Positions 34,128 to 45,184 of a DNA stretch of 64,000 nt are shown here, piece after piece. Within the stretch, counting starts at the first letter, position 1; each line of letters begins with the position of its first letter. Both the position numbers and the translations under genes were made by a program. The notes below the pieces were generated by a model that searched no databases, had not been told where the DNA came from, and saw only the letters and a program-made list of their open reading frames with translations. The stretch covers positions 13,020,001 to 13,084,000 of the forward strand of contig NC_065877.1 in the NCBI RefSeq assembly GCF_933775445.1. The letters run 5' to 3'. The DNA comes from Argentina anserina. Taxonomy: Eukaryota; Streptophyta; Magnoliopsida; Rosales; Rosaceae.

Positions 34128-37100
34128 AGATCAAAGGATTTCTGTTGTGGATAAAAAGAATGATATTATTGATATATATGATCTATAACAGCAAATAATA
34201 GTCTTCTTGTAAGAATGAAGGTTAGGGCAGTGGTTTCTGAACGAAGGCTTCTCCGATGAAGATGGACCATCAGTTTATAGCTCTGAAGAAAATAGGTGTG
34301 GGCAAAGTGGCCCCAGAAGACATTTTTGGTGGTGTACGTCCTGTTTGGACAAAATACTGGTGATCGATATAACTGATAAGGATCGATCAACGCCAGAGGT
34401 GCTTGTACGTTGGTCGATCACCCTTGTCCCTCCAGCTCCTTTGGTCCACCATATACTCACCTCGTGGCAGCCAATCTCTTTGATTTCATACCCAGGTTCT
34501 GAAACTCGAACTATATTATAGTGTGCAACTGTTTTTAGGGTTTCTGCAGAGGTTAATGCAGTTTAACCTGATCACTTGGCATGTTTTAGTTTGTTAATTA
34601 TGGGTATCGACGTTACATACATGATGTTCAATGGTGAGAAGAAAAAGCTTGTATTTCTATATTATACATTTGAAGTCCGCATAAGGAAATTCACCTCAGC
34701 TCGTTCGAGTTGACCAAGTCTCGTACTAAAGGCATTTAAACTCTAAACCCTAATGAATCCAAATTTCTTAATTGATTTTTAAACCAAATTAGCTGTACGT
34801 GTCGCATGTTTGATTTACCAGAGACTACGACGCTTGCTGAAAACCTAATCAAGATACATGAATCCCCTCCATTCTAATTAATAGAGATCTGATAATGATA
34901 TCTGATAAAGGAATAATTCGTCGGATTACGTACTGATAGATCCTCATAGTCTCATACACAGCAGTTAGCTAAGCTAACCGGCCAGCCCCAAAGGGCATGG
35001 GCGGTGCCCTCCTGGACAGGGAAAGCCATGTGAGAAAGACGTGACTGTGATTGAGCTTAGCCATTAGGAACCTTAGCTAGCTGCAGTGATCCCATCGATC
35101 TGAAGCATCGATGGTGCTTATGTTCGTATTAGCTTGCAATTTTTGGCAGTTCACCAGCATTATTACAACTAACCACCATATCCAGCAGCTGTCCGATCCA
35201 TATTCATTCGCCACGTGTATGACCAGAAATGGGATTAACCGCAAATTCCATGACACGTTGACTCAACTCACGTACGTAGCAAGCAAATCTTTCCACTCCT
35301 TTATGGTTCTTTCGGCTCTCGATCAGGTGCGATGCGCATGCATGCAAAGTCGACGAAGAACAAGAAGGAAAAGAATTATGAAGTTCAACGTCAAGCACAG
35401 AAAGTTTTGCTAATTTAAGGCAGTTCTGCTGAAACAAAGCCAGCACATATTAAAGGGATTGGATAGAGGAAAACTATTTGGGAATTCACTTTTCTTTGTA
35501 ATTATTTATCGAAAGAAAAAAAATTCATCAGTTCCATATATATCTTGATATAGCAAATTCTTATAAAGTGTTTAAATACGTCTACTCGATCACTTAAAAA
35601 CGCACCGTAGTACAATTTATGTACCTTTACTACGAGTCGATCTGTTAATTTCTTGGTCCCCCAATTTAGTACAGTTTACATACTTTTCAGGATGCCCCTT
35701 ACAGGTTACAATTTCAGCCTAGCTAAGTCATTCAAAATTCCAATTGAAAGGTTATTATGTTCATTAGTAACTCATATGGAGTAAATATGCATGTATGGAA
35801 AAGTTAGAGACGCCTAAATTCACTTCTTATCGCACTTATAGTGTACCTCAATCGAGTCTCGTCGGGTTGAAAAAAGTCCGAGGAAGTATATATGCAGTTT
35901 TTTTTTGAAATGAAATTAGGGTATTATCATCGATCAGTTAAACAAGTTGTAGTACAATTAGTACCGACTAAGCTCCATTTCTTATTTGATAGAACTCGAA
36001 CGTAATCACCCCTAGTGATTCCCAGGGATCGGAAGACGGTAATGGTGGCAAATTAAAAGGAATGGCAATGCGTAAACTGGGGATAGAAGTGGCAACGGCA
36101 CTAGCAACTGTCTAGTAGTGGACCTCGTACGTGGTTATTGACTAAGAAAATTGACCCATGCTATATAAACTCAAATGCACTCAATTCTAACACAAACAGG
36201 ATGCACCTCAATTCCCCTTACAATAAACAGCAACAGAATTTATGTTATATTTTCTATGTTCTATATCATTCGATTCGCTTTACCCTAGCTTTACCTTCCC
36301 ACAGTCCCACTTATGAGCCGTCCAGTCTAAATGTTGGTTATTAAGAGGTGAGAAATCCGTGTTCTTATTTCATCAAAAACAAAAATCCGTGTTCTTATTT
36401 TGATTATTAAATGGTTCCCATGACACAGTCCCACTAATCTTTGTTTGAGCCAACTCCACGTATCCCACGATGGCATTAGTGCAGTACTATCACTGTGCAT
36501 AATTGATTGGTTAAACCAAGAACACCCACAACTTACAATTTAGTAATAGATAATGAGTCCAAGGCTCCAAGCCGAGCATCAATCTACTTATGCATGATTT
36601 CATAATACATTAGTGGATTCAAGTCATCCAACCACGGAATAGGTTGCCCATAGTCAAATTGACAAAAATAAATTAATAAATAACTCAGACGTGTGGTCAA
36701 AATAGTAACTTATTAGGTTATTGTCTCACAACCTCTTAATGACATCAGCACAAGCTTCTAATGGTAAAACCGTAAAACGCAATAATGCAAACTGGCAAAT
36801 CGACCTCTTCATGGCATATGTAAACGAAAATTTTTTATCTAAAAGAATTCGAAACTCTTCAAGGCATATGTCGAAATTAAAGATACAAATTTTTTCACTA
36901 GTCTAATGCTCTCAGAACTCGATCGAACTAGCTACTTTGGAAGGGCAGAATTAAGTATTTTATCAGATCATAAAATTAATGATTTGAGAAACTTGTGGTG
37001 TGAAGCTGTCTAGAATCCTCCAGGATATTCATCCTATTGATCGTATCAGTACGTCGATCTTTCTTATTGTGGGTATATATAGTTAGCAAATTCAAAATTA

Positions 37101-38220
37101 TTTTCTGCGGAATACTAATCCTAGTTAGAGAAGATATACACCGGCCTGATACATATTGATAAGATCGACATTTCATTCTAAAATGGTGGTTGAATTTAGA
37201 ATATTTAGCAAAACGAACCACGTCAGCGAGATGCATAAGATCGACTCGAGGGGGAAAGTACGTGGTACGTATCTGACTTGTGAACAAAACAGGTACAAGT
37301 TAAGCAAAGCTAGATTATCACAATATATACACGTTCGTACACAAGCTAGCTAGCTAGCATGATACGATATATGGTGTCCACGAGGGTTTGATCCTTTGAT
37401 GTGCCATATGAAGCACGCAGCAGCGATCAAGAAAAAAGGCTATCATACATGGGACTACACCTGCATCCACCAGCCTGTATCTCTTCATATCGATCTGTTT
37501 TATTTTGAAAGACGAATTAGAGTGAAAAAATGAAAAAAAAATTAGACGTTTACAGAGTACGTGGTCCAAATAATGCAAAGGTGAAATTGACAGTAGGAAA
37601 TATGAGTCAATGGTAGGGACTCAAAGCTTTTCGTTTCTCTTGTTCTGTTTTCGACATCGTCGGAGAAAAGAAGGCCTGAAAGTGAAGGATGAATTGAAGG
37701 TTGGTGTGATGCAGATTTTAGAACGCGTCATAGCAAAAAGATGGTGTCTGTTAGGTCAAGTATCATGTGTCTGGGCCAATATTAGTTTCATAGAAAACGT
37801 ACATGTCTAACTTGATCCATGCTTGAAAAATTTAAAAGGAGCATTACATTTATGATCCAAAATTAATCATACACACACATATAGATCATCCTTTCAAAGA
37901 TTATCTTCGTGTAAAAACATAAGCCGATCATAGCCACGAATTCATGAATGCCATGTAACATTCAGTTTTTGAGTTTGTGATATTTAGGTTATATTAACGT
38001 TGTTGGTGTTATATGCCCTTATATGTGTGTTTTTATCAGACTTGGTTTATGTAGCAGATATATAAGCTATACATTGTTGTCTCAAATTTATCGGGAAAGT
38101 TTAATGGATTCGTTAAGTCTAAACATCTTTTAAAGCTTTAGCATCATTAATATATATAACAATTTTTAAAAAGATAGATCATAAAAAATCAATAAGAGAT
38201 TGAAAATTATAATTTGGTCA
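34128..38220. other. Gene-poor spacer
   Basis: Four kilobases in which I find no supportable gene, RNA gene or complete mobile element. Short ORFs (34166-34390, 35111-35413, 36976-37287 and others) show no recognisable domain, and several overlap each other on both strands. Confidence 0.5.
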
Positions 38221-38924
38221 ACTAGTTAAAAATCTTAAACTGTTACCCAAGAAGTTAGCTAAAATTACAAAAGTTGTCATCGCGCAAAACCGCATCCAAT
38301 CCCTCAGACCCTCCCTCCTCAGTTGCCTCACCTCACCTCCATCACCAAAACCTAGTCCCTCTCCATCACCGACGGGTTCAACCTTGTCTCCGGCCTCAGT
38401 CCTCTCACCCTCGCCGTCCACGAGCCTAATATCCACAACCTCATCCACATTGCTTCTCTAAATTCCAATTAGGCCACCGTATGGTGAATCTTTGAAGCCC
38501 AGATCGATGAGTGAGCAAGGCATGTGCCACCCTTGTCCATCGTCAAGCCTTTGTGGTGCGTAGGATGGTGTCAGAGGCGTGGGGATGCAGGATCAGTGTC
38601 GGAGGCGCGAGGTTGACATCGGAGGCGCGAAAATCTTGCTCGGGCTTGGTGAAGGAGGAGGTGTCGATAGGAACGAAGATGGTGAAGGATGCGGTGGTGA
38701 TGAGGTCGGCTGTGGTGGTTGAGACGATGTGGTGCTGGTGCTGCAGCCACCACCGAGGATGTCCTTGAGCTTGGGGCCGACGCCATTGAAGGACTTTAAA
38801 GAGAAAGAGGTGTCCAAAATCATTTTTTGGGTGACCTTTAGAAATTCCTTTATTTTTTTCGTTTTTCGTTTCTTAATTGTCAGTTTTTCATCCACTCTCG
38901 TTCACAAAATTACCATACCGAGTT
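38221..38924. other. GC-rich gene-fragment-like block beside minisatellite 2
   Basis: Sequence at 38280-38900 is coding-like in composition. The plus strand near 38370 reads LVSGLSPLTLAVHEPNIHNL with stops soon after; the minus strand (38895-38593) reads DTSFSLKSFNGVGPKLKDIL followed by a Ser/Pro-rich tail. I do not recognise either and cannot say which strand, if any, was a gene. Confidence 0.35.
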
Positions 38925-39835
38925 ACAACATCAGTCACACTATATCCCAGAACAATGTTAGTGTGATAGGTAGTGTGACATATAGTGTAGGTGACTAGTT
39001 TTCTAGTCACAAAAGTAGTGTGACTCCAAATGTGACGTTTAATGGTGTCATTACTAGTGTAACTACCAGTGTGACTCCTAGTGTGACTCCTAGTGTGACT
39101 ATTGGTGTGACACCAAGTGCGACTACTAGTGTTATTTCCGATTAGAACATAGAAGTAGTCACAATGTCAGTCACAATAGTATTCACAATGGTAGTCAAAA
39201 GTCCAAGTCAATCTTGATAGTGGTTACAAAAGTTGTGTGACTCATAGCGTGATTACCGATGATTCCTAGTGTGAGTATTAGTGTAACCACCGATGTGACT
39301 ACTAGTGTGACAACGTCATAATTGATATGTGAATCGTATAGTTGATTTGAGAAATTTAAGATCACATAACAACATACAAATGTTCGTTAATTCTACTCAT
39401 TCTTTTCTTCTTCCTTTTTTCACATTTTTTTATTGTCACAACATAGTCATACTACTAGATACACGGGTAATCACACTACCATATACATAAGTAGTCACAC
39501 TACCAGATACAGTGGCAGTCACATTGTCGTTATTATAACAACCAGTGTGACTACAACTGTGACTGTAGTGTGACTGCAAGTGTGACACTTAGTGTGATTG
39601 ATGGTGTGACTGCAAGTGTGATTTGTAGTGGACAACATTATAACTACTAATGTGACTCCTAGTGTGACAATCACACTATTAGTCACAATGACAGTCACAT
39701 TAGTATTTGTAATGACAGACACATTAACAGTCACAAGTGCAGTCACACTAATAGTTACAATGTCCATATTCTAACTACCAGTGTAAGTAGTAGTGTGACA
39801 CCTAATGTGACTATATCCGCTAGATGTCGAGAGAA
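38925..39835 (-). repeat. Second TGTCAC-type 12-bp minisatellite, with inverted segments
   Basis: Units such as AGTGTGACTCCT and GGTGTGACACCA run at 12-bp spacing (best at 39055-39130). This is the reverse complement of the TGTCACANNNNN unit at 8345-8630. After an AT-rich gap (39310-39430) the array resumes with both orientations, TCACAC units at 39440-39520 and 39660-39760 and GTGTGAC units at 39540-39670, so parts can fold as hairpins. More degenerate than the first array. Confidence 0.85.
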
Positions 39836-40377
39836 ATTTGTAAAACCGTGAAAATTATGTTAAAATTCAAAAGAGATCGATATGATTGTGCGAATAGCTA
39901 GAATTATGGAGCCTTAAGCTCTTTAGCCGAAAACGTTTGGAGCACCACCATGGACAACAACAGTCCCTTCCACAGATTTCTGCACTTTATATGGTGGTCA
40001 ATTCGGAGTGGGTATGATATCAAATGAAAGAGGGAAAATATATCTTTCCAACAGTACCAACCACATTCAAATTCATCGCTAGATAACAAAGTTATGACTA
40101 GAATAAGATGAATAATGAAAAAAGAAGAAGAAAAATAGTGAGAAATGTCAAAACAGTCCGGAAAATATTTAAAAATTAATTTTTTTTCTAATCTTGTTTG
40201 AAACTTGTTGACATTTTTGTAATTTTTAATTAAATGTAATGACCATCTTTTAATTAAATTTTTTCATTAACTTTTTTTAATTTAAGATTTGATTTGGTAC
40301 TACACAATAATTTACCCTTTTGAAAAACACTCTAGCCTGGGGTTTTGCAAATCTCGACAAAATGATAGTTCATATCC
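39836..40377. other. Unassigned spacer
   Basis: AT-rich DNA between minisatellite 2 and the DUF4283 fragment. The minus-strand ORF at 39904-40089 has no recognised domain. Confidence 0.5.
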
Positions 40378-40769
40378 ATGGCTGATCAAACTCTTTCTCC
40401 TAGTTATGGTGGCTCTTCTTCCTATCATGGTGGATCCTTTTCCCAATCATCTGGATCAATGCAAGATATTTTGAATCCGGAAGGACAAGCGGCGACTTCT
40501 TCACGTCATTCTTTTCTCATGGAAAGACTACTTGGTCCCAACGCTAGGTTTCCTCGTTACAAAGGAACCATCTTAACAATTTGGCGACTTCGACATGATC
40601 TGGCCATCCACAATGCTTGTGACCGCTTCTTGTTCTAATTTGACAAGGTGGCAGATCGAGATCATATCTTCTCGGGCGGCCCATGGTACTACCACAATAC
40701 TATGTTAATATTGAACAAATAGGGGGGAACTCACCGGTGGAGGAGGTTCCTCTATTAGAATTGATGACA
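40378..40769 (+). pseudogene. DUF4283 (LINE ORF1-like) fragment, interrupted by a hAT insertion
   Basis: The frame starting MADQTLSPSYGG continues to TILTIWRLRHDLAIHNACDRFLF, a TAA, FDKVADRDHIFSGGPWYYHNTMLIL, then a frameshift and SPVEEVPLLELMTWV. This follows the DUF4283 domain found in plant LINE ORF1 proteins and related zinc-knuckle proteins (conserved W, F-x-F, D-R, GGPW and Q-x-W-V positions). The fragment is cut at TWV by the hAT element starting at 40778. A stop and a frameshift show it was already decayed or has decayed since. Confidence 0.72.
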
Positions 40770-40777
40770 TGGGTGGC

Positions 40778-42143
40778 CAGTGGCGGATCCAGGAAATTTT
40801 CCCAGCCAGGGCAAAAATTACATGTTACTTGAGCAGGTCCTTGTATACAATAAAGTTAATAAGAGTTTCTTGTTTTTAGTCAACTATTAGTCAGTTTACA
40901 TAAGTGACACAGAACAATGAAAAAAAATTACTATTGAAAAGAGGCACAATCAAGCACATATATCATACATAGAGTGCATTGTAGTACAAATAAGGTTTAA
41001 GAAAACATCTAGTCGTACAAGAGTAACAATACAATATAAAGCCAGTAAAACTATATCCAGAAGCCATGTTGTTTTTAAAATTCTCAATCAACAAAAGCTA
41101 GTGTTGCTGATTTTACTTTCCAAACTTAATAATCCGTAAGAAATTAAGATATTCTAATGAGCAACGCAAACACCCACCACCATTGAAGCAAACACATAAC
41201 AAACACTTTTAAACAGATAAAGTGACACCATTTGACAATTAGCTGAAGATAATCGAGAGAGAAATTCATTCACCTAAGAACCCCAACTAATAACACCGAT
41301 CTGCTTGATCCCCTTGAAGCATCCGACATCAAATGGAAAAAGTCCCTTCCTCCTTTCACAATATATTGCAATCAATATCAACCAAATAGCATATATCATA
41401 CACTATAAATATATATCAACCCAAATAAGATAATCACAACAAGTTTATGTTAACAATAACTAAAGTGCTTTACTCACAATGCACTATTTTTCGATACTCA
41501 AGTTCTTATAAATTAAACTAAAATTAGATAAGTGAATCAGTAAGACCAATTATGAAATACTGAAATAGAGATAGAGAGAGCAAGACCTCATCGTGACCAG
41601 CGAGGTTGATCTTATCCTTCTTGAAAATAGAGGTCTTGAAATCAAGCGTCAGAGGCGTCTTAATCGCCAACACTGACACCATACGAGCTCCGAGAGCGGA
41701 GCCGTTAGCCGCATTAACAGCAGCAGCAACGCGAGTGGCTCTGGCCCAGAGAGGGTTGAGAGACTTGGAGACGGAAGAAGAGAAGGCGAGAGTGGAGGGA
41801 GCCGAGGGATGGAGTCATGGAAAGAAAGAGGAAGTGGTGGCTGCCATTGTTTTTTTGACCAGGAAGAAGAAAAGTGAGGACCAAGTCATAAAACCAAAAC
41901 TCCTAAGGAGTTGATAAGTTGTCCACACTCCCTTTTTTTTTCTTTTTTAGTTACAAATGAAAGTACGTCGTTTTGGGTTCTCGACGTCGTTTTTTGGGCA
42001 AAAAGTAGAGACAACAAAAAAAAGACGCGCAGTTGCACCGTACCTCCATCTATCGCCGGATTCTGCCATTTTTATAGGGGTTTTCTCCAGAAAAACGTCA
42101 TACTCTATGCCCGACATCTCGCCCACACGTGGATCTGCCACTG
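40778..42143 (+). mobile_element. Non-autonomous hAT-like element carrying a captured host exon
   Basis: Terminal inverted repeats CAGTGGCGGATCCA (40778-40791) and TGGATCTGCCACTG (42130-42143) match at 13 of 14 bases. An 8-bp direct repeat TGGGTGGC lies directly left (40770-40777) and again at 42151-42158, which fits a hAT target duplication except for a 7-bp gap (42144-42150) on the right. No transposase is seen. The interior contains exon 1 of a ketol-acid reductoisomerase gene on the minus strand, making this a Pack-type (gene-capturing) element. Confidence 0.75.
41587..41847 (-). pseudogene. Captured exon 1 of ketol-acid reductoisomerase (acetohydroxyacid isomeroreductase)
   Basis: The minus strand encodes exactly 87 codons from an ATG (41847) to a GT donor (41585-41586). 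It starts MAATTSSFFP, has one in-frame TGA at codon 11, a Ser-rich plastid transit region, then ARMVSVLAIKTPLTLDFKTS and IFKKDKINLAGHDE. This matches the N-terminus of plant chloroplast KARI, an enzyme of valine, leucine and isoleucine synthesis, whose exon 1 ends at the same LAGxEE position. The next exon (YIVRGGRDLF block) is absent. Preservation of the donor suggests capture from genomic DNA, not from mRNA. It cannot make enzyme. Confidence 0.85.
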
Positions 42144-42406
42144 TGGTATGTGGGTGGCTATCTTGATATATTGAAAAGAAACTAAACCTTCTCTAAAAAA
42201 AAACAGGAAGAAAGAAACCTTGAATACAATTACGAATCTCTAGAGAAACAAGGCACTAATTGATCTTTTCAATCCCTGAGTCCTGGCTGATCTCTACAAT
42301 AGTATTCATCACTAATCCTGCTAATTTATGTAAGACCAATATTAGTACATATTCACTATATAGACTATGTTGTGGATTAGACGTAACCGCATGATAGGAT
42401 TGAAGA

Positions 42407-42858
42407 TCAGCTACTAATATGCCTACTACTCATGTTCATCTGTAACCCCTTGCCAAAACCAGTGTCTTCCATCATAGCCACGAATTCACTGTAATCGATG
42501 CGCCCATCCTGAAAATAAACACAAGCCGATCAACAAAATTTTCCTCGAAAAATTTCATCAAATGGCAGCAAATTTAAGGGAAGAAAGAGTCGAAAAATAT
42601 CAATTATGTTAGCAGGAAAATGAGTGGAATTACATTATCCTGGTCGACTTCACGTATCATATCGTCTAATTGCACATCGTGTAAACCAAACTTCTCGCAG
42701 GCTTGTTGCAGCTCATCTCGAGTAATGTACCCACTTCCATCTTTGTCAAAGTATGAGAATGCTGCAAACAGGTGATCTTCCTTCTGGACCTTGTTCAGGT
42801 GGAGCATAGCTGCTATGAACTCACCATAGTCTATGGTGCCACTATTATCCACATCCGC
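42407..42858 (-). pseudogene. Calcium-dependent protein kinase, last two exons only
   Basis: Minus-strand exons 42858-42634 (75 codons) and 42508-42407 (33 codons plus stop) encode the C-terminal calmodulin-like end of a CDPK. Three EF-hand loops are visible: [26 protein letters not shown] and DQDNDGRIDYSEF, with intact Asp and Glu ligands. Splice sites are canonical and no stop interrupts the reading frame. The kinase domain, autoinhibitory junction and first EF-hand should lie upstream (above 42858), but 42859-43787 shows nothing CDPK-like before the truncated LTR. I therefore call a truncated copy. A very long intron reaching past the LTR is possible but seems unlikely, because the next 18 kb is duplicated DNA. 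Confidence 0.85.
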
Positions 42859-43391
42859 CTAATAAACGTTCAGGAAAAGAAAAGCATTCATCAATCAGAA
42901 TTTTAACAGTTGGTTTACAACCATGTAAGTCTGGGATTATCCATCCAGATGATCTTGTTTTTGACACGACTAAAATGGTCAATAAAAACTATTGAAATTA
43001 AAGAAACTAACATCATCTATACTCGCATAGTTGCATCCCCATACTGTTGAGCAGTACTTATTTCATGTTGCATATCTATTATCAACAGTGGTCTCATGTG
43101 TATTTTTTTAATTACAAGACTAGAAATGTACACATCTTTAGTAGTATTGAGATCTGACACTTCCCATTCAACCTGTTTTAACGTCATCTACATACGAAAA
43201 TTCTAGTGTACGTAAACTTTAAATAAAGATAAAAAATCAAACTGTAAATCAGATGACACAACTGTTACGAGGAATTGAAGATAGCTTGGCCTTAGCCCTC
43301 GAACCAATAGTATTCAGGACACAAGAAGACTATTTTCATCTTAGGAAAATGTACTAATTTATTTCTTTTACTCACTCCACAACTAATTAGT
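42859..43391. other. Unassigned spacer upstream of the CDPK exons
   Basis: Intron-like AT-rich sequence. I looked for the preceding CDPK exon (first EF-hand, LGESEI-type residues) on the minus strand and did not find it. Confidence 0.5.
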
Positions 43392-43644
43392 TCTAATACG
43401 ATATAAAGCCAGCACAAAAAAATCACCAAATTATGAATTTTTAAATTTACCTCTTTGTAATTTTACCTCATATAGACATACAAAAAATTATGTAAAAACA
43501 CATATGCTTATTCAATGTGTTTTGCTGAAATTATCAGTCGTAGAAAACATAATTATAAAATGGTTATCTTTTAAAAAACACTTCAAACAAAATTATGCAA
43601 ACCAATGTAATGAAAACATGTGCATTGCACGGGTTTGAAGCTAG
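43392..43644 (+). mobile_element. Decayed non-autonomous Helitron
   Basis: The 5' end TCTAATACGATATAAAGCC is related to that of the Helitron at 28239. The 3' end carries GCATTGCACGGGTTTGAAG followed by CTAG and T, the usual plant Helitron terminus. No A precedes the 5' end, so the boundary there is uncertain. Confidence 0.65.
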
Positions 43645-44105
43645 TACTATATAACTAGAACAACTCCAATGTTGATACAATGAGGTTCATTCATTCCTGA
43701 AACTAATATGCTTTCATTTACTTACAAACTTCCAACCAAGTGTAAAGTAGAGAAAGATTATTAAAGCGCCAAAAAGAAATATATAGATGTAATAACCCTA
43801 GATTTTTGAAACGATATTTGAATTGAATTGAATTCCATTAAGTTATTAAATTCAATTAAAAAGGAATTGATTGTTTGCAAACTTTACGAAACGGAAACGG
43901 AAACGTTCCGAGAACGTTTGATAAGAAAACGTTACGTTTCCGAACGAATTTATCGACTTTTATTCCGTCGCTCGAAGTCGAAAACTTTCTTCACGAAAGT
44001 TGTAGAGCTCGTCGAGACGATCGCATGGACATGTGACACGTTCGAATCGGACGTCGGATGGAAAGGTTATTAACGATAGAAGTTAGTTTCCGATTTGGAA
44101 ACGGG

Positions 44106-44113
44106 TATAAATA
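44106..44113 (+). promoter_or_regulatory. LTR TATA box
   Basis: TATAAATA lies in the middle of the LTR, about 320 bp from its start. The solo LTR has TATAAAAA at the equivalent place. A splice-donor-like AGAG/GTAATG follows at about 44568. Transcription from here would run rightward into the duplicated segment. Confidence 0.6.
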
Positions 44114-45070
44114 GGATAGTTTGTGAATTAGGGTTTCCAATTCAGGAAACCCTTCTCTATTGTTTCGCCGCCTCCCTTTCTCTCTCCCTCCCTCGCGACT
44201 CTCTCTCCCCTACCTCTCCTTCCAAGCCGGCGATTTCCCTCCAACCGCCTCCGTGCTTGACACCGCCGGTGTCACTGAGACCTCGTGACCACGACGCAGC
44301 GATTGGTAGTAGCGGCGACGCACCCCGAGCGGGGATCGAGCAACACCGACGGAGATTGACCTCGGAATCTTCGAGTTCGGTGTGGCCGGCATCGCAAGAA
44401 CTCGGCGCCACCACCACGACCTCGCTCCTTCCTCCGCGACACGAACCTACCCACGGGAGACTCACCTCGAGCAGCGGCGCCATCGATCGTCCTTCCTCCG
44501 AAACCGAGTCTCACGGCGACTTTTAGAGCTTCATCGAGGGAATCCGACGGTCCAAAACGTCGATAGAGGTAATGAATAGCTTCGTGTAATTGTTGTGATG
44601 GTTGTTGATGATTGTTGGAACGTTTTGGTTGGATTTGAGGAGATGGGTGGGTTGATGAACGCCGCCGCCTTAGGCGGCGCGTGTGGAAGTGTGGGGTGGT
44701 GTAGGGGCGGCCTAAGGCCGGAGGGAAGGAGAGGGGAGAAAGTATGAGAGATTTGAGGTAACGGTGGCGTGCTACGCGCCGTGGTTAGCCTCGGCGCGTG
44801 GGCCCCACGCGCGGCCCGCCGGAGGTGGCGCGTGTGCCTCACGCGCCGCCACGTGCGGCGGTGGGAACAGTTTTGACAGAAGGGTATTTTGGTAATTTAC
44901 TGTGTACGGTAAATGTAAATGTAATTTTTATTTACTACGGTAAATGTAATTAAATTTTACCTTCGGTAAATGTAAATATAAATTACTTTCAGTAAATGTA
45001 AAAAGTAATTTTGTAAAAAGGTAATTTAGTAAATTTTATTTACTGAATTTGTATTTACATTTAAATCGTA

Positions 45071-45184
45071 TTTATACGTACAGAAATACGTATTAATATT
45101 TATACGTACAGAAATACGTATTAATATTTATACGTACAGAAATACGTATATAATATTTATACGTACAGAAATACGTATTAATTG
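45071..45184 (+). repeat. 28-bp tandem repeat (4 units) inside the LTR
   Basis: Four units at 45071, 45099, 45127 and 45156 share TTTATACGTACAGAAATACG and differ only at the end. Each unit holds ACGTA palindromes. Upstream (44900-45010) a CGGTAAATGTAA motif is repeated several times. The solo LTR has a degenerate counterpart (about 32565-32700). Confidence 0.9.

Noticed and set aside
41606..41914. Plus-strand 102-aa ORF
   Set aside because: Antisense shadow of the captured KARI exon, which matches a known protein on the minus strand.
44095..44579. ORFs of 60-143 aa on both strands
   Set aside because: Same GC-rich LTR centre in the other LTR copy; Ser/Pro/Arg-rich with no domain.
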